Shown: piece by piece, positions 46,326 through 58,892 of the stretch | Position numbering within the stretch: position 1 is the stretch's first letter | Layout of the letters: each line of letters starts with the position of its first letter | Assembly (NCBI RefSeq): GCF_031877795.1 | Contig: NC_133933.1 | Location: 24,394,029 to 24,458,028 of the forward strand | Direction of reading: 5' to 3' | Origin: Strix aluco | Taxonomy: Eukaryota > Chordata > Aves > Strigiformes > Strigidae | DNA length: 64,000 nt | The notes under the pieces: generated by a model | The model's database searches: none | What the model was told of the DNA's origin: nothing | The model's input: the letters and a program-made list of their open reading frames with translations, nothing else | Made by a program: the position numbers and the translations under genes

Positions 46326-49300
46326 GAACATCCACTGATCTGATCATCCCAGGCACTTCACAGGGCTTAGGGTTACCAAAGATTGGCATCTATCACAGGA
46401 TAAAGTCAGTCTACTTTGCCAGCGCTGAAGACACAAAAGTCACCTCATCCATACTCTGGTTTCTTGGGATTGTGCTGTCCAAACTACGTATGGACACCTC
46501 ATGTAAATACACAAACTTCCCATTTTTGTGAAAAGTTGTGTCTCCAGACATCACCTGGCAGAAACTGAGAAGTCAGGAAATGGAGGAAGCTTTCCAAGAA
46601 GGAACAAAGAGAGACAGCTAAAAGTTCAGCCACTGTGACTGACTGTTGGTGGATCAAGAATCCAACCAGTGAATTGGATCCTCATGTGAAGAGGGGTCAC
46701 TAGTCACAGTCAAATGAATTACATGGACCAATACTATGAGAATTTTCTGAACATATTGGAGAAACCATAGACTCAAAAGTCAGGCTTAAAAGAGAACACA
46801 TCACTTCCAGTGTTACTTGATAACCTCTTTCACTCACTATTGATGAAGATTTCCTGAAAAATTCACCTCTGCACATATAGCCTGCAGGTTAAGCCATCAG
46901 TGACTGAAACTAAAATTTTCATAGTTGACTGGAATTGATAAATACCTGTCTACCCTGAGAGGATATAAGGAGCCTGTAGTCTCACTACTAATTTGCAGAA
47001 GACCATGAAACAACTTGTGTATTTTTGCTTTACTTCTCTGGAGTTACTATACCTCTTTAATGTATTGCTGAACTGAAACACTGGTGAAACAAGCGAGAAC
47101 TGGCAGAGTAGCCCATCATTTAACATCATAAGAAAGCTGATCTCAGCATGGGCCAGCTAATAGCAGTTCACAAGGAGCCACTCCAGCAGTCAGAATCAGC
47201 AAGGCAGGATGGAATCCCAGTAAGAGCCCATTGCTCCTGATCATTGTAAGGACATGGCAAGGCAGCTTTGCTCCATTTGGGCTTTGCAAGGTGTCAAGAA
47301 TCTTCTGTCAATCAGTTGTTCTGTCTTTATGAGAGCCTTGACACCAGACAGCCATGCAGATATGTCTTAATCCAGGCGTGAAACTATATCCAGAGTTTCT
47401 GCAAGTCATAAAGTTCCAGGGCAAACTTTTAAAAGAGCAGGTTATTTTCGTAGCCAACAATACTGGTGACTGCAAAGGTTGTGTTAACAATAAACAAATT
47501 TCCAGGTCTTTGAGTTCTCCGTGCTTGCATTCAGTAGTTCAGACTCTAGCCTCTAGCAGGGTGAGGCATGAAAACAAGATGACAAAACAAGAAATGACAA
47601 AAGTAATGTCCTCATTTGAGAACACGCTATTTGTCTCTGATAAAATTTGTACTGAGCTCTGGGAACAAGGTATCTGCTGGAGACAGAAGTGTGTTTCACG
47701 GATGTTAAAATATGTTGCAGAGAGAAAATGGAGCCCTAGAACTGCATGAAAAAAGCATCTCCAATTCAGTGCTCTGGGAAAAGAGATTGCCTCTAGATAT
47801 GGTCAATGGATTCATTACACTTATAATAACAATATAAAAAAAATTATTTAAAAAGATCCCTGCAGTCTGGCAGTTTTTATTGGGATTTCTCTGGAACATA
47901 CCCTTCTGGTACTTGCCACATAGGTTTTCATTTACACTAAAAACACAGGGACAAGGACCTTCTAATTCGGTGATGTATTAATGTTCAGCACTGGGCTGAG
48001 TGCTCATAGAGAAAAAAAGTAGATACAGTCATAACAAAATGTTTCTGACTTCTCTGAAGCTTATAAAACTGCTATTAGGATCTGAAGGAAGCTTGACAAG
48101 GTTCATCAAAGATTCATCACTTGTTGTTGTAGACTTCAAATGATGAATGAGAGAAGGTACATTAAAATTCTGCTGCTGCCGCTACCACTCCAGGAAGCTT
48201 TTGGAGTACAAATACTGCTTCTACTTAAAGGCAACAGGTTTTGAAAGAATGATTCACATTTTCCAATACAATTTAACAATCTTATTTAACAATTAACTTA
48301 AATGGACATTTCCTGCTCTCATAAGGCAAATCTATGATAGAAAATACAACTAATTCCTTCACAGATATTCAAAGCCAAAGCGCTGTCTGCTGCCATAAGA
48401 ATGACAGTGCTCTGGATGACAGGCAGGACTGATCAGCTTTAATTTTCCTGCTGCAGACCTTGCTAACTGCATTTAGGTTTTCAAGGCCAAAGAGTCAAAG
48501 AATGAGCACATTCAGGGAGTGTCTTCAACATCCCTTGAAAAAAGACTCTCAAACAACCTGAGGTGGTGTGGTTTACACACAGCAGCTCCTCTGAACCCGC
48601 CAGTGGCGCTTGTCAAAAATGAATTTTAAATGAACTTGTTAGAAACGCCAGTCCAGAAATACGGCTTCCTCTTCTTGCTCAGTATAATCCCATAAGTAAT
48701 ATTACTGTTTGGACCTGCTATAAGTGGTAGATACACAGAGATAACAGAAGAGCACTGCCTTTGTTCATTGTATTAACAGACAAGAATTTATTTAGCTTCT
48801 AGTTAGCTTGTGTGTGTATGTGCATATCAAGGAACATGAAGTTAAATACCAAAGTATTTAAAGGCTTATAAATGGATGATAAAAGGGATGGAAACCCCTT
48901 AGATTCCTTTATAGTTCATCTGATGCAATCTCTTGAAAATATATACACATGTACAAAAAAAACAGTCTACTTGAGTGTTGAACTCAAGGATCTAGAACTG
49001 AAATATTAAGTGGCCAAATTCAAGGGTGATATAAACTGTGGTGGAAGAAACAAGGGTTAAACATGTATCCACTTTGCAGAAGTTTGGCACTGTTTAATAC
49101 AATAACTTCCTGGGTGGTTTTACTTCCCTTTTGATTATAAACACTGGTCCCATAGTGGAGCTAAGCTGTGACCACTCCGCAGCCACTGCAGTGCAAAATC
49201 AAGTGCATTGGCTCGGAGGCCAGTTGCCCACCAGTAACCTCCATGACTCCACACCATGAAAGGTTGGAGAGGGCTTACACCAGTGCTTGCAACTGGGGCA

Positions 49301-50129
49301 CATTCTTGCCTGTGAACACAGCTCTGCTGTTTTGCAGCTAGGATATATCTATCAAAATATATCATCCTTTGTCAAATGGAGACAACATCTATGCTTCTGA
49401 TCCAGTCTAATAACAAATTTGTGCAAATGCAGATAAATAAATTTAAAAATCATAGTCCTGTACACATGTGGCTTTATTCATATTCCAGAATAAAAAGGAT
49501 TTCTATCAGAATAGCTGGTTTCCATTTATACCTAGTTAAAACAAAAATATGATAATTTTATTCTCAAATAAATGTCCACAAGCAGACAAATGATTGGGAT
49601 TAGATCCAGTGCCACTGTTTTAGTCTGAGTTTGCACTGGGTTTGCTTTCAATGCAATGCTGAAAGATGAGTAAAACAGGATGCCATTGTGTGATAAAGGA
49701 AGAGGATAAAAGTGTAGAGCAAAGAGAAATTGGAACGGTGTAAAATACTGAAATAGGGAGCTGTTTGGACTTTTATTATTCTTTACATTTTAGTGCTTTT
49801 TGGCAGCATCAAATTACAGCTTTACATGCATTCAGAAGCTAAAGCACACTTGTCAGTAGGCCCTATGGCACAGCAACATACCAGCTCAGGTACCGATCTT
49901 GGTGACAGTGGAACAAATACATTTTGACTAATTCTACTGAATTCAGTTGTTTCTTCCCATGAGAAAAAGTATTAATTATTTATGGTTATAATACCATCTA
50001 GACATGTAATTCCCAATTTCAACTATGCAGTGCCAGACATTACTCAAAGAAACAGCTCCATCTCACAAGAGTTCATAATCTAAACTGACAAGACAAACAA
50101 AATGAGGGAGAAAGGAAGCGCTATCACCT
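46326..50129. other. Intergenic DNA, about 3.8 kb
   Basis: It contains a 131-codon plus-strand open frame (47354-47749) without recognisable similarity, and otherwise unique AT-rich sequence. Some stretches (about 48380-48480) look compositionally like conserved non-coding DNA, but this cannot be judged without an alignment. Confidence 0.45.
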
Positions 50130-50260
50130 TGAGTTAGGAGATGGTGAGCTGAGAGATTAAGTGCCTGCCCAAAGTGACAAAGGTAGGCTGTGTAATGGGC
50201 AAGAACTGAGCTCTCATTTTCTCAGTTCAGATAACTCAACCATGAGAACTTCATTTTTTA
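50130..50260 (+). repeat. Ancient MIR / L3-like fragment
   Basis: GAGCTGAGAGATTAAGTGCC-TGCCCAAAGTGACA followed by GGCAAGAACTGAGCTCTC matches the repeat core GAGAGGTTAAGTGACTTGCCCAAGGTCACA...GGGATTTGAACCC, strongly diverged. Confidence 0.6.
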
Positions 50261-53200
50261 AAAAGGGATTATCTGACTTTGCCTTAATTTTATATCCTTT
50301 CTGGTTAGCTGATTAGTGGATGTATCCTGCAGTTAACAGGAGTAAGTAGACCACACTCAAATAACATTCTGAAGTGCCTAAAGTATTTAGGAGCTTAAGA
50401 GTCCACCTGTAGGGAAAGTAAATCTAAAGAGCAAGGAAGGACTGAAGAGTACATTAGCTATTAGGCATTAACTTCCTCTGTGGGCACTTCCAGTGCAAAC
50501 TACCTGTGAAATTGCAGACTTTGCTTTACAAGGCTGTAGTATGTAGAGTGCAAATACAAAGACCTGGTGAGGAATAGCTACTGTGTGGCAAATTCTTACT
50601 GCTTTCTCCTGTGTACTGCAGTCTTGGTATGTGAACAAGTGTTTCATCTCACTTTCAAGAGGTTCTTAGGATCCTTAACTCTATTAAGTAAATATCCAAA
50701 TATTTGTGAAAATTAGACTTACACTTCAAAGTCATTTAGGAACTTTTAAAATTTTTATCCTCGGTGTAGAGAAGTTAATAATTTGAAACACAGTTTCTAA
50801 TTCACTAGATGTTCTGGATTTATGGTCATTTGAGAACAGAATCTGAGTCCTTGAATGAACACAGCAATGGCCCGTCTGGCTTCAGCTGCTATCTCTGACA
50901 GCAGCCACCTCTAGGCATTTCAGAACAAAGTGGAAAATACTTTGTAATAGATAATAATATAATAATAAATTATAATAATTAAATAGTCTGCTGAACTCAA
51001 AGCATTGGCAATTGGATGGCTCCTGAAAGCTGTGGGTTTCTAACTCTTCTATAGTTTTATTATTTCAAATGTCACTGTGGAAGTGTTTGTTATCGATATG
51101 AGGATATAGGTTCACATGGAACAATAGTGAATATTTGGTGTCCTGATACTTGTATCTTTTGTGACAATGTGTTCATTGATTAAAATGCATATATTTATGT
51201 TTCACATCTTTGTGTCTCAATTTTTTTATAAGAAATGATAGATAAGAGCCCTCTTCCACCTGTTATTTTATACAACTTTATAATTAATTTATATACCTCT
51301 ATGGCTGGACAACTACTCAGCACTGAAAGAGCAGGAATGCGGAAAATCAGACCTGAGGAGAAACACATTTCAAAGACATGGATTTAGTACACTTTGATAT
51401 GTACTAAAATGCACCCAACAAAAGGGTAGGTGGGAAGAAGGCTTCCAAAACCAATGTAGTGATGCTGGTCATTAGGCATAGGAAATGAATCGTCCTTTCA
51501 GACAAAAAAAAAATGCATCCCAAAACAGGAAAAGCTGAAGCTCAAGAATAGGTCAGTGAAAACTGCTCTTGTCTGATGGTATTTTTCAACCTGGAGACCA
51601 GTGTGTTCTTGTAAAGACAAGGCAGGTCAACATCACTGGCTGCAAATGGCTAAAAAGAGTTTTGGACTGTGATGTTCTTACCTTCTGAAAGGGCAAGTGA
51701 TTCAAAATGACAAAGTGGATGTCATCTGCTCTGTTGTAAATGTGGCTACATGAAAAGATGTTTCTGGGCAGCTCGGAAGGCATAACCAAGCTTGTATTTG
51801 CTCATATTCTTGCAGAACTTTTGTTGACAATGGCAGCATTCAAGTGGGCTTCAACAGTCCAAAGACTGGCAATAAATGACACTAAACCTAGACATTACCT
51901 TTGAATAACAAGGCTCTCTAGAAATTTGCTAAAGACTCTACCATGATTGCTATATTTTGTATTTGCATTTCACTTGTATACATTTAAATTTGCTATATAT
52001 TGAGAGCCAGGAAAGGTCTGAAAATGTGTTAAATATGTTTTAGATAGAAACATGGATTCTTATTCCCAGAGAAGCAAACATTAAGTATTGCTAAAGCCAC
52101 TATTAACATCAAAATTTGCTAACTCCAAGCTGTCCATAACTGTCAGAAACAGTAATTACTTGAAATGTTTAGAAATAACTTGGTGAAACTTTTCATTCCT
52201 GTTAACTGCTGCAGCCTGATTATCTTCTGTCTTGCAATTTATATTGCTTTTTACACCAAGCAAAATACTGTATTACAAAAAACGTATTACAGATGGAACA
52301 GAAATTCTGGTTTGCTTGTACCATATGAGTTGTATTATATATTACTTGTACTATTATTTGCTTGGTACTCTATATTACTATGCACATGTGAGAGCTATTC
52401 CACAAGACTGGATCTCTGCTGTGTTACTTAACACATTCTCATAAATCTTGGCGTGGTTTAGAGGAGTTATGCTTTCCAGTCAGTGTTTCATGCTAATGAT
52501 CAGTGGTTGCAAATCTGACTTGCAAACAAAGACTGAACCTGTCAGAACAGCAGGACAGTCAAATTTCTTCAGATCTGTCAACAGACTGGTGATATTAGGG
52601 ATACTTCATGGGTTAAAAAGGAGCAATATCTATTCAAGCTTTGACTAAATAAGAGATTTTCGCTTTTTAATTCTTCATTTCCATTTCCATAATATATGAC
52701 TTAAACGTGGGGTCTTATTATTAGAAAAAAAAAGTTTAGAAGTGCTTTACATCCCTCAGAGCTTTACTGAGAGTTTGACTACCCAGAAAGTCATGGAATT
52801 GGGCCACGGAAGTACATTTTCTCTTGCATGAGAAGTTGGTCAGCAATTTAAAGGTAAGAAAATAACTCATTTAATTGTGTAAGCACTTAAAAATATTTTT
52901 AGAACTGTGATTTATTAAACTGCAGCAGAATATTATCTGCAGCAAACAGCTTCATTCTTAGGTTGAGATGTACCACTGAAATACATCATTAGAATTATGT
53001 TACAGCACGTTCATAGGTTATCTCAGAGAAAAAAGGGGGAATTCTATATTTTAGAGCAGAATTTTCCCTCCTTCCCACCTACAACTGCATTACTGTGCAG
53101 AACAAAAATAAATCAGAACAATGTGTTCATGAGAAATGAATGATCAAAAAACTCACCAAAGCAGGAATATGGATTGAGATCACCAATGCAAAGTTCAGTG

Positions 53201-54370
53201 CAGCACGGATGGCAGTCTAATATTTGTTGCTTCCCAAATAAAAAAATCTTGCTTTCAACCTTTTGCTCTCCTGTTTTATTTGTAGCAACCCAAGCTTTAT
53301 GTAACATCCATTAACGTTTTTGATTAATTAAACATTGCTTTAGGGTTTTTGTCTATTTTTAATTTCCATTGACCTCTTGGTGGAAATTGTACAATGCTAA
53401 GTGGGGCTCACGTGAAATGAGAGGCAAGATTTCCATTAATTTCCACGAAGGCAGATTTTACCAAGTTGGTATAACTTTCTGTGACAGTCTGACATGAGCA
53501 CTGAAATGTTACACTTAATCCCTCTGAAGTGCATGTTCCTCTTCCATTAAGACAAGTCAGTGAAATGGATGTTGATATCAGGATCTAAAGGACAGGATCC
53601 CTACCAGCAAAACTTTAGGGACTTTCCAGTGTGAACTTATTTCCCACACAGCTCTAGAGTAATGAACATTATCTGAAGTCTATTGGTAACAACAGAAAAT
53701 CTTCAGTAAACTCAAAGATTTTGTATCATTCCCTGTAAAAAAATTTTTTTACAAAAATATCTGTGTGGAGACAGAATGGAGAAAGAAAAAGCAATAGATT
53801 GCTAATACCCGTACTAATGTATGAGTAATCATGACCCCAACAGCAGTGCCAGATCATAATAACCTCAGTGTAGTTCCTGTAAGAAGGTGTAGGTTGAAGA
53901 ACTTTTTCTTCCACTTTCAGTGGCTTCTGCAAAAGGAAGAGTATGGCCCAAAGAAACAGATGGAAAAACATTTCTGACAGCTTAAGTGCAGTTAATTATT
54001 TGTAGGCGAAGCATTCTGCTATCAGCATTGATTTGCTGTATTTGAAACTGAAACAGTCATAGCACCAAAAATTTTATTCAGCATTGCTTCAATTACCTGA
54101 CTATATATAGTACAGGCAGAACCACAGAGCAACACCTTGCCAACAGGGCTGCCTTTTCATCACTTCCAGAAACAGGCAGCTACAGGACAGCACACTGTGT
54201 AGCTACCCCTTTGGTAAGCAGCTTGTTCAGGTCTCATCCACTCACATTTTTTTCCATCTCCCACATTTTTCCTTTAAGCAGATTCAACAGTTACAAAAAA
54301 ATCCAAAACAGATAAACAACAACAAAAAAAGAGTATTATAAGTATGGAAAGATTTCACAATCTAGGTATT
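50261..54370. other. Intergenic DNA, about 4.1 kb
   Basis: It contains an AT-rich simple stretch at 50949-50986 (TAATAATATAATAATAAATT). Open frames of up to 88 codons (52165-52431 plus) are unsupported. No gene or recognisable element. Confidence 0.5.
50949..50986. repeat. (AAT)n-like simple repeat
   Basis: Imperfect ATA/AAT-rich run read directly. It could be the tail of an old retroposon. Confidence 0.7.
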
Positions 54371-54420
54371 ACCATTCTCGCTTTACAGATGGTGCAAATG
54401 AGGAAAATGAATACTCATTT
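54371..54420 (-). repeat. Ancient MIR / L3-like fragment (short)
   Basis: ACCATTCTCGCTTTACAGAT-GGTGCAAATGAGGAAAATGA matches CCCATTTTACAGATGGGGAAACTGAGGCA, the most conserved part of the same old repeat group. Only about 50 bp are recognisable. Confidence 0.45.
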
Positions 54421-55868
54421 AAGTGTGTGCTTATTGCACACCTGCTTGAAGGAGCAGAAGGAGATGACATGTTTTCTTATGACTTTTGTGGGATTTATCT
54501 GTGTCACCAGAGCATGTGAGAGAAGAAAACTGCTGCTCCCAAGTAATGACATTCACCCTTCCAGGAAAAGGCAGAAAGGGAGCAGGCTTGGGGAGGAATC
54601 TCTAGCCTCCACCAACCAGCAAGGAGGAACCAGAGACAAAAGGGATAGCATAGAATATTTCCCCCTTAAAAGTGTGACATGGGGAAGAGTGCCTTGTAAC
54701 CAAAGATCACAGCATTTTTGATGCTCTTCATCAACAGCTATGCAGTTCTTTACTTCCCTTGCTTTGGTCAAAGTATGCTTAGCTTGTGTTTAGCCAGATA
54801 CATGGCATGGGGTTAAGAGGGCAACAGATATCTTGTATCCTTCATTCTTCTTTCCTCTGTTTGTGCTGCTTCTTTTATAATAGGGCTGGTAAGTCTAACA
54901 GAGAAAATGACAAATCTGGTCTTGAGAACATCCACTATACACGAGTACAACTGTTCAGAGGCCAGACCACACAGCCACAACACAGAAAAATCCAGGGTAA
55001 ATTTCTGGACTTTTTACAATAATCATAAACTTTGTGTTATATAACAGAGCTATTTGACTTTAGAAAAAAAATTTACTTTGTACCCTTTGACAAATCCAGG
55101 GAGACAAGCCTGTCAGTGTAAGAAAATCACTCATTTGAATAACAGTATGAATATGGTATTGAAGTCTACCTGCCACCACAGCAGCACCACCATGTAAGGG
55201 TTTAGCACTGGACTGCAGCCAAGCAGTCGTAGTCTGTTGGAGCAACCCAGCAAGATACTGCAACCCACCTGGGTAACAACACAGAGAAAGGAACGTGCTG
55301 AGGGCTGTATCTTACTCTGCTGTCTGTGAGGTCCACAGCACTACCAGCTCCTTTATACTGATACCATAGAAGATCTCGTTCCTCTTGTGTTCTGGCCTGG
55401 AGTTGGGTGTTGTTGGTTGGTTCTGTCTTACATTAAACTTCTTCCAACTAATGCTTTGGCCAGTTTCATAAATTATTTCTGCTCAGGAGAAGCTTCACTA
55501 ACTTCAGTGAAAGGGAAAATATCCCCATATTAAACATTTTTTCCATTGACTTTAAATTAAGATTTTGCTTGAAGAGAAACAAAATGCTACTGAGAGCTGT
55601 GGGATTACTTTTTTGAATAAGATTTATTGGAATGAATTGAGAATGTTAGCTTTCATTGTCCATTAGGACTAGTCCATAAGGACTAGTTAGGGTAAGATAC
55701 TCTCCAGAATACTCTGAACTTCTGTGATCATCCACTCTTAATATTAATTTGACCAGAAAGACAACAGAGAAATCCTTTAAAAACATGGAGAATGAAGAGC
55801 TTTACTATGGGAGGATCGAAAAAAAGACATTTCACTTTGAACAGAATGGAGGCTGGAAAGGACTGCTC

Positions 55869-55882
55869 TTATATATATATCA
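55869..55882. repeat. (TA)n microsatellite
   Basis: Short uninterrupted TA run, intergenic. Confidence 0.7.
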
Positions 55883-57769
55883 GGGTCTTAAGCAGCATGA
55901 GATAAGGTGTATTTAGGCTAATGTTGGCTAAAAAGCAAGTGGACTAAATTATCCAAGAATAAATTAACTCTGGAAATGTGGAAATACTTTCTAGTACCAG
56001 AGCAGTGAGATTCTGGAAACACTTGCTTATAGCAGTAGTGGGATCAAACAAACTGTTCTGCTTTCAAGTGGAGTTTCAGAAGTATATTGATGAAGTTGCC
56101 TGAAACTGAGAACTTCTTTCAAGTGACCTAGCATATCCATTCAAGTATTATTTCCTTGAAGTCACCCGAAGCTACATTCAGAAGACCTACGTATTTAAGT
56201 GCCTCTTGTGCAAAGTCAAGAATTAGATGCCAATCACAGTTACAAAAACTCACAGAGCTTCTACCCAGCCCTGTAGGCAGGCAACTGACCTGCTAGCAGT
56301 CTAGCTCATGCCTAAATCTCAGGATCTGAAATGGTGTGTTCTCAAGCAAGACATGATCATACTTTCACCCATCCAACCTCACGAAAAAATTCCAGACCTT
56401 TTGATGAAACTGACTTTAAAGCACATATCTGGAATATAGGAAACCTGAATTAATTTCCTTCCACCTCCTATGTATCCTGGGAGATGCATGAAAAGATTCA
56501 GTTACCTGCTCAGAGTTGAGAGTTTTATGAGGTAGCAAGATACCTAGAAGTTACTCACTGTGATTTGTTCTTGTGAATCTAGTTCCTATACTTCTGTAGA
56601 ACTAGATGCTTTAGTTAGGATGTAGAGGAGGAATTCAGTTACAGACAATCATCAGCTTTTTATGGGTTGTGCATTAATGTACAACCTAACTAATGGCTGC
56701 AGAGCTATATCAGTTAGCTCTGTAATGACACAGCAAAGTTTCTTAGCTCAAGCACACTCCAAGCAAATACATCTGTATTTCAGGTGATTTCGAAGGCAGT
56801 TTAGCCACTTCTGTACTGTGTGCAGTCCAAACTAATGAACCACCAGAACCCCAATTAGCTTCCCAAGTAACCTGATTTGGCAGTCTTGTTGTGTGCTTCC
56901 AGAACTGGGAATGCTATGTTGTAAGAAATTTAACTACATCTAATAAGACCTACTAGTTATGTCTGTACTTGTAAATTAATGTCAGCACTTGGGACAACTT
57001 GATCATCTAAATATTGTTTGAATGACCCCAGCATAATTTTTGTGCAGGCCAGCTACTACTCTTCCAAGCAACACCCAGGCACGATCTGGGAGTTGGCATG
57101 GTCCAGGAGCAGTTTGCATGCAGCAACTGTGCTTTGCAGGCTAACAGGATTTAATTTTGTTAACGTAGCCAGATGAAAGCAGAAAGAGTCTTGGCACAGT
57201 ACACATGCAGTAACTCCAGCTCAGTTTGGATCTTGCCAGACATGAGAAGACTCCATTCAGGCATTGCTTCTGCACCATGCTCTGAAACACAGTATGCTAG
57301 CACAGAGCCAGCCCTGAATAGGAGACTGCATCTCTCCTGATGAAATCCTGTGCCCAGACTAAAAAGTCCTCAGAATTTGGTCCAGGAACAATCTACTGGC
57401 TTTCAATAGCCAGACCACATTCAGCAGGGTCAACAATGAGCTAGTGCTAACAAGACCAGCTGTAACCAAGCTGAGGTACAGATGGGTCTCTCTGCACTGT
57501 TCTCTGCAGCATTATTAGCTCATTCACAATGCAAGATCCAAGTGGTCTCTGTGCATGCACTGGTGTTAGTCTTGATCTTACAAGCTTGCCTACTACTCGG
57601 AGCACCAGTGGCTGCATTGAAATACCTTAGTGACTTTGAGGGAACCAGCCCTGGTCCACTAGGTTCAGCGCTGAAATATATTTAGCAGCAGTTCTGGACA
57701 CTTGATGCCTCTGACCTGTCAATCAAACAGATTAACCTAAAATATAAATAGATTGTGAGTATTTATGTA

Positions 57770-57806
57770 GATGTGTATTTGTATATACATATATATATAA
57801 ACATAT
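57770..57806. repeat. TA/CA-rich simple repeat
   Basis: GTGTATTTGTATATACATAT followed by ATATATAAACATATAC; imperfect alternating purine-pyrimidine run. Confidence 0.65.
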
Positions 57807-58066
57807 ACAGCCCATATATTTGAATTTAAATGAGAATTATATGATAAAATTTAAAAACTTTTAAATTATAAAAAAACTGAACATCTTTCAATACAAACCT
57901 CATACGAGACAAAAACATTTTGTACATTTGTTTCAGCTTAGATTTGACAGCAGAAATAAAGCTGCAAAACAGAATTACAGACCACGATTAGCTGGTCCAG
58001 TATTTTGTTATCCAGTATTTTGATGAATACAATACCTATGTTACAATCCTCCTTAATATTTTTTAC

Positions 58067-58086
58067 TTTTTTTTTTTTTTTTTTTT
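58067..58086. repeat. Poly-T run (20)
   Basis: Twenty T followed by GCAG; possibly the A tail of a retroposed sequence in minus orientation, although no body is recognisable. Confidence 0.8.
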
Positions 58087-58400
58087 GCAGTCAGAGGAAC
58101 ACTATTCTGATAAGTGCTTGGCATGATTAAGTCAAATCCCATGTATTTATACATATCACTGTATGTTACTGGTGCATCACAAATGAAGTACAGAAATACA
58201 TTGGATGTTCACCTACAGGAATAGCATATCATTAGAAAACAGAATACTGCAACTGTCAATTCTTTTGTTATTGTTGTTATGGGTGTTAAAAAAATAACAC
58301 TGAAGCCATTCCACAAGATCCGACATCCCTGTTTGATTAGTGTCATGTGAACATCCCTGCAGAACAGTCACACATCTTATCTGAACTCCAGTCGGTGCTC

Positions 58401-58864
58401 ATTTTCAGAACATGTTGTACAGCTGTTCATTCTGTGTACGATGATCTTGCCCTCCGCTTCCTCAGTCCAGAACAGCCATTAAGAAAAGAAACTTTCCTCC
58501 CTGGAATATAGTAGGGACTATAGTTTATAATGAATCCACTAAAACAAGCAGCATTAACCCTGGAAAGGTAAATAGTTGTGTAACTTAGCCCACCTTGCTG
58601 CTTTTTTTTTTTGTTTGGGTTTTGAAAGTCATCTACTGCAACACATTGAGAAACAGGAGACAAACACAGTTAACTCAGCCATTCTCCCATGTTATTCTGC
58701 TTCTTCTTGCTGGGTGTCTGTTTCATGCACTCTATTTACTTCTTGGGTTCAAAGTCTTCCTCTCTTTGTTTTTTTTTTTTTTTTTTAAATCATGCATCCC
58801 TTGGCTCACTCATTCTTGCACCTCCAGCCTTTGTTGTTTTCAGTCTTTAATGATGATCTTTCAG
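58401..58864 (-). other. CNIH3: CNIH3 proximal 3' UTR (inferred)
   Basis: Sequence directly after the CNIH3 stop codon, so transcribed unless polyadenylation is immediate. A minus-strand ATTAAA at 58845-58850 is only about 15 nt after the stop and is unlikely to be used. An A(18) run in transcript sense (58769-58786) could cause internal priming in oligo-dT libraries. The true 3' end is not determined. Confidence 0.4.
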
Positions 58865-58892
58865 TTAAGAGCTCACCAAAGTGTAGATCATG
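58865..58892 (-). CDS. CNIH3: CNIH3 last coding exon
   Basis: The acceptor TTTACATTCAG|CATGATC enters with the one base needed to complete the split C codon of the previous exon. It encodes (C)MIYTLVSS followed by TAA. This is the invariant C-terminus of cornichon-3 and distinguishes it from CNIH2, which as I recall ends in SMVYTLVSF. The hydrophobic residues are the end of the last transmembrane segment. Intron 5 upstream is about 2.0 kb. Confidence 0.95.

Larger units (their letters stand above)
54421..58400. other. Intergenic DNA and probable distal CNIH3 3' UTR / flank
   Basis: Downstream (minus sense) of CNIH3. It contains (TA)n at 55869-55882, a duplicated AGGACTAGT word at 55666-55690, a TA-rich run at 57770-57806, a tandem TCCAGTATTTTG pair (57998-58024) and a T run (58067-58086). 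On the minus strand AATAAA occurs at about 55623-55628, far from the stop, and I cannot place the CNIH3 polyadenylation site. The stretch around 56160-56290 resembles an old repeat but cannot be assigned. Confidence 0.45.

Noticed and set aside
47354-47749. 131-codon plus-strand open frame.
   Set aside because: No known domain or gene structure. A chance-length frame in 64 kb of eukaryotic DNA.
58845-58850. Minus-strand ATTAAA as the CNIH3 polyadenylation signal.
   Set aside because: Only about 15 nt after the stop codon, which is too close for a normal vertebrate 3' UTR.
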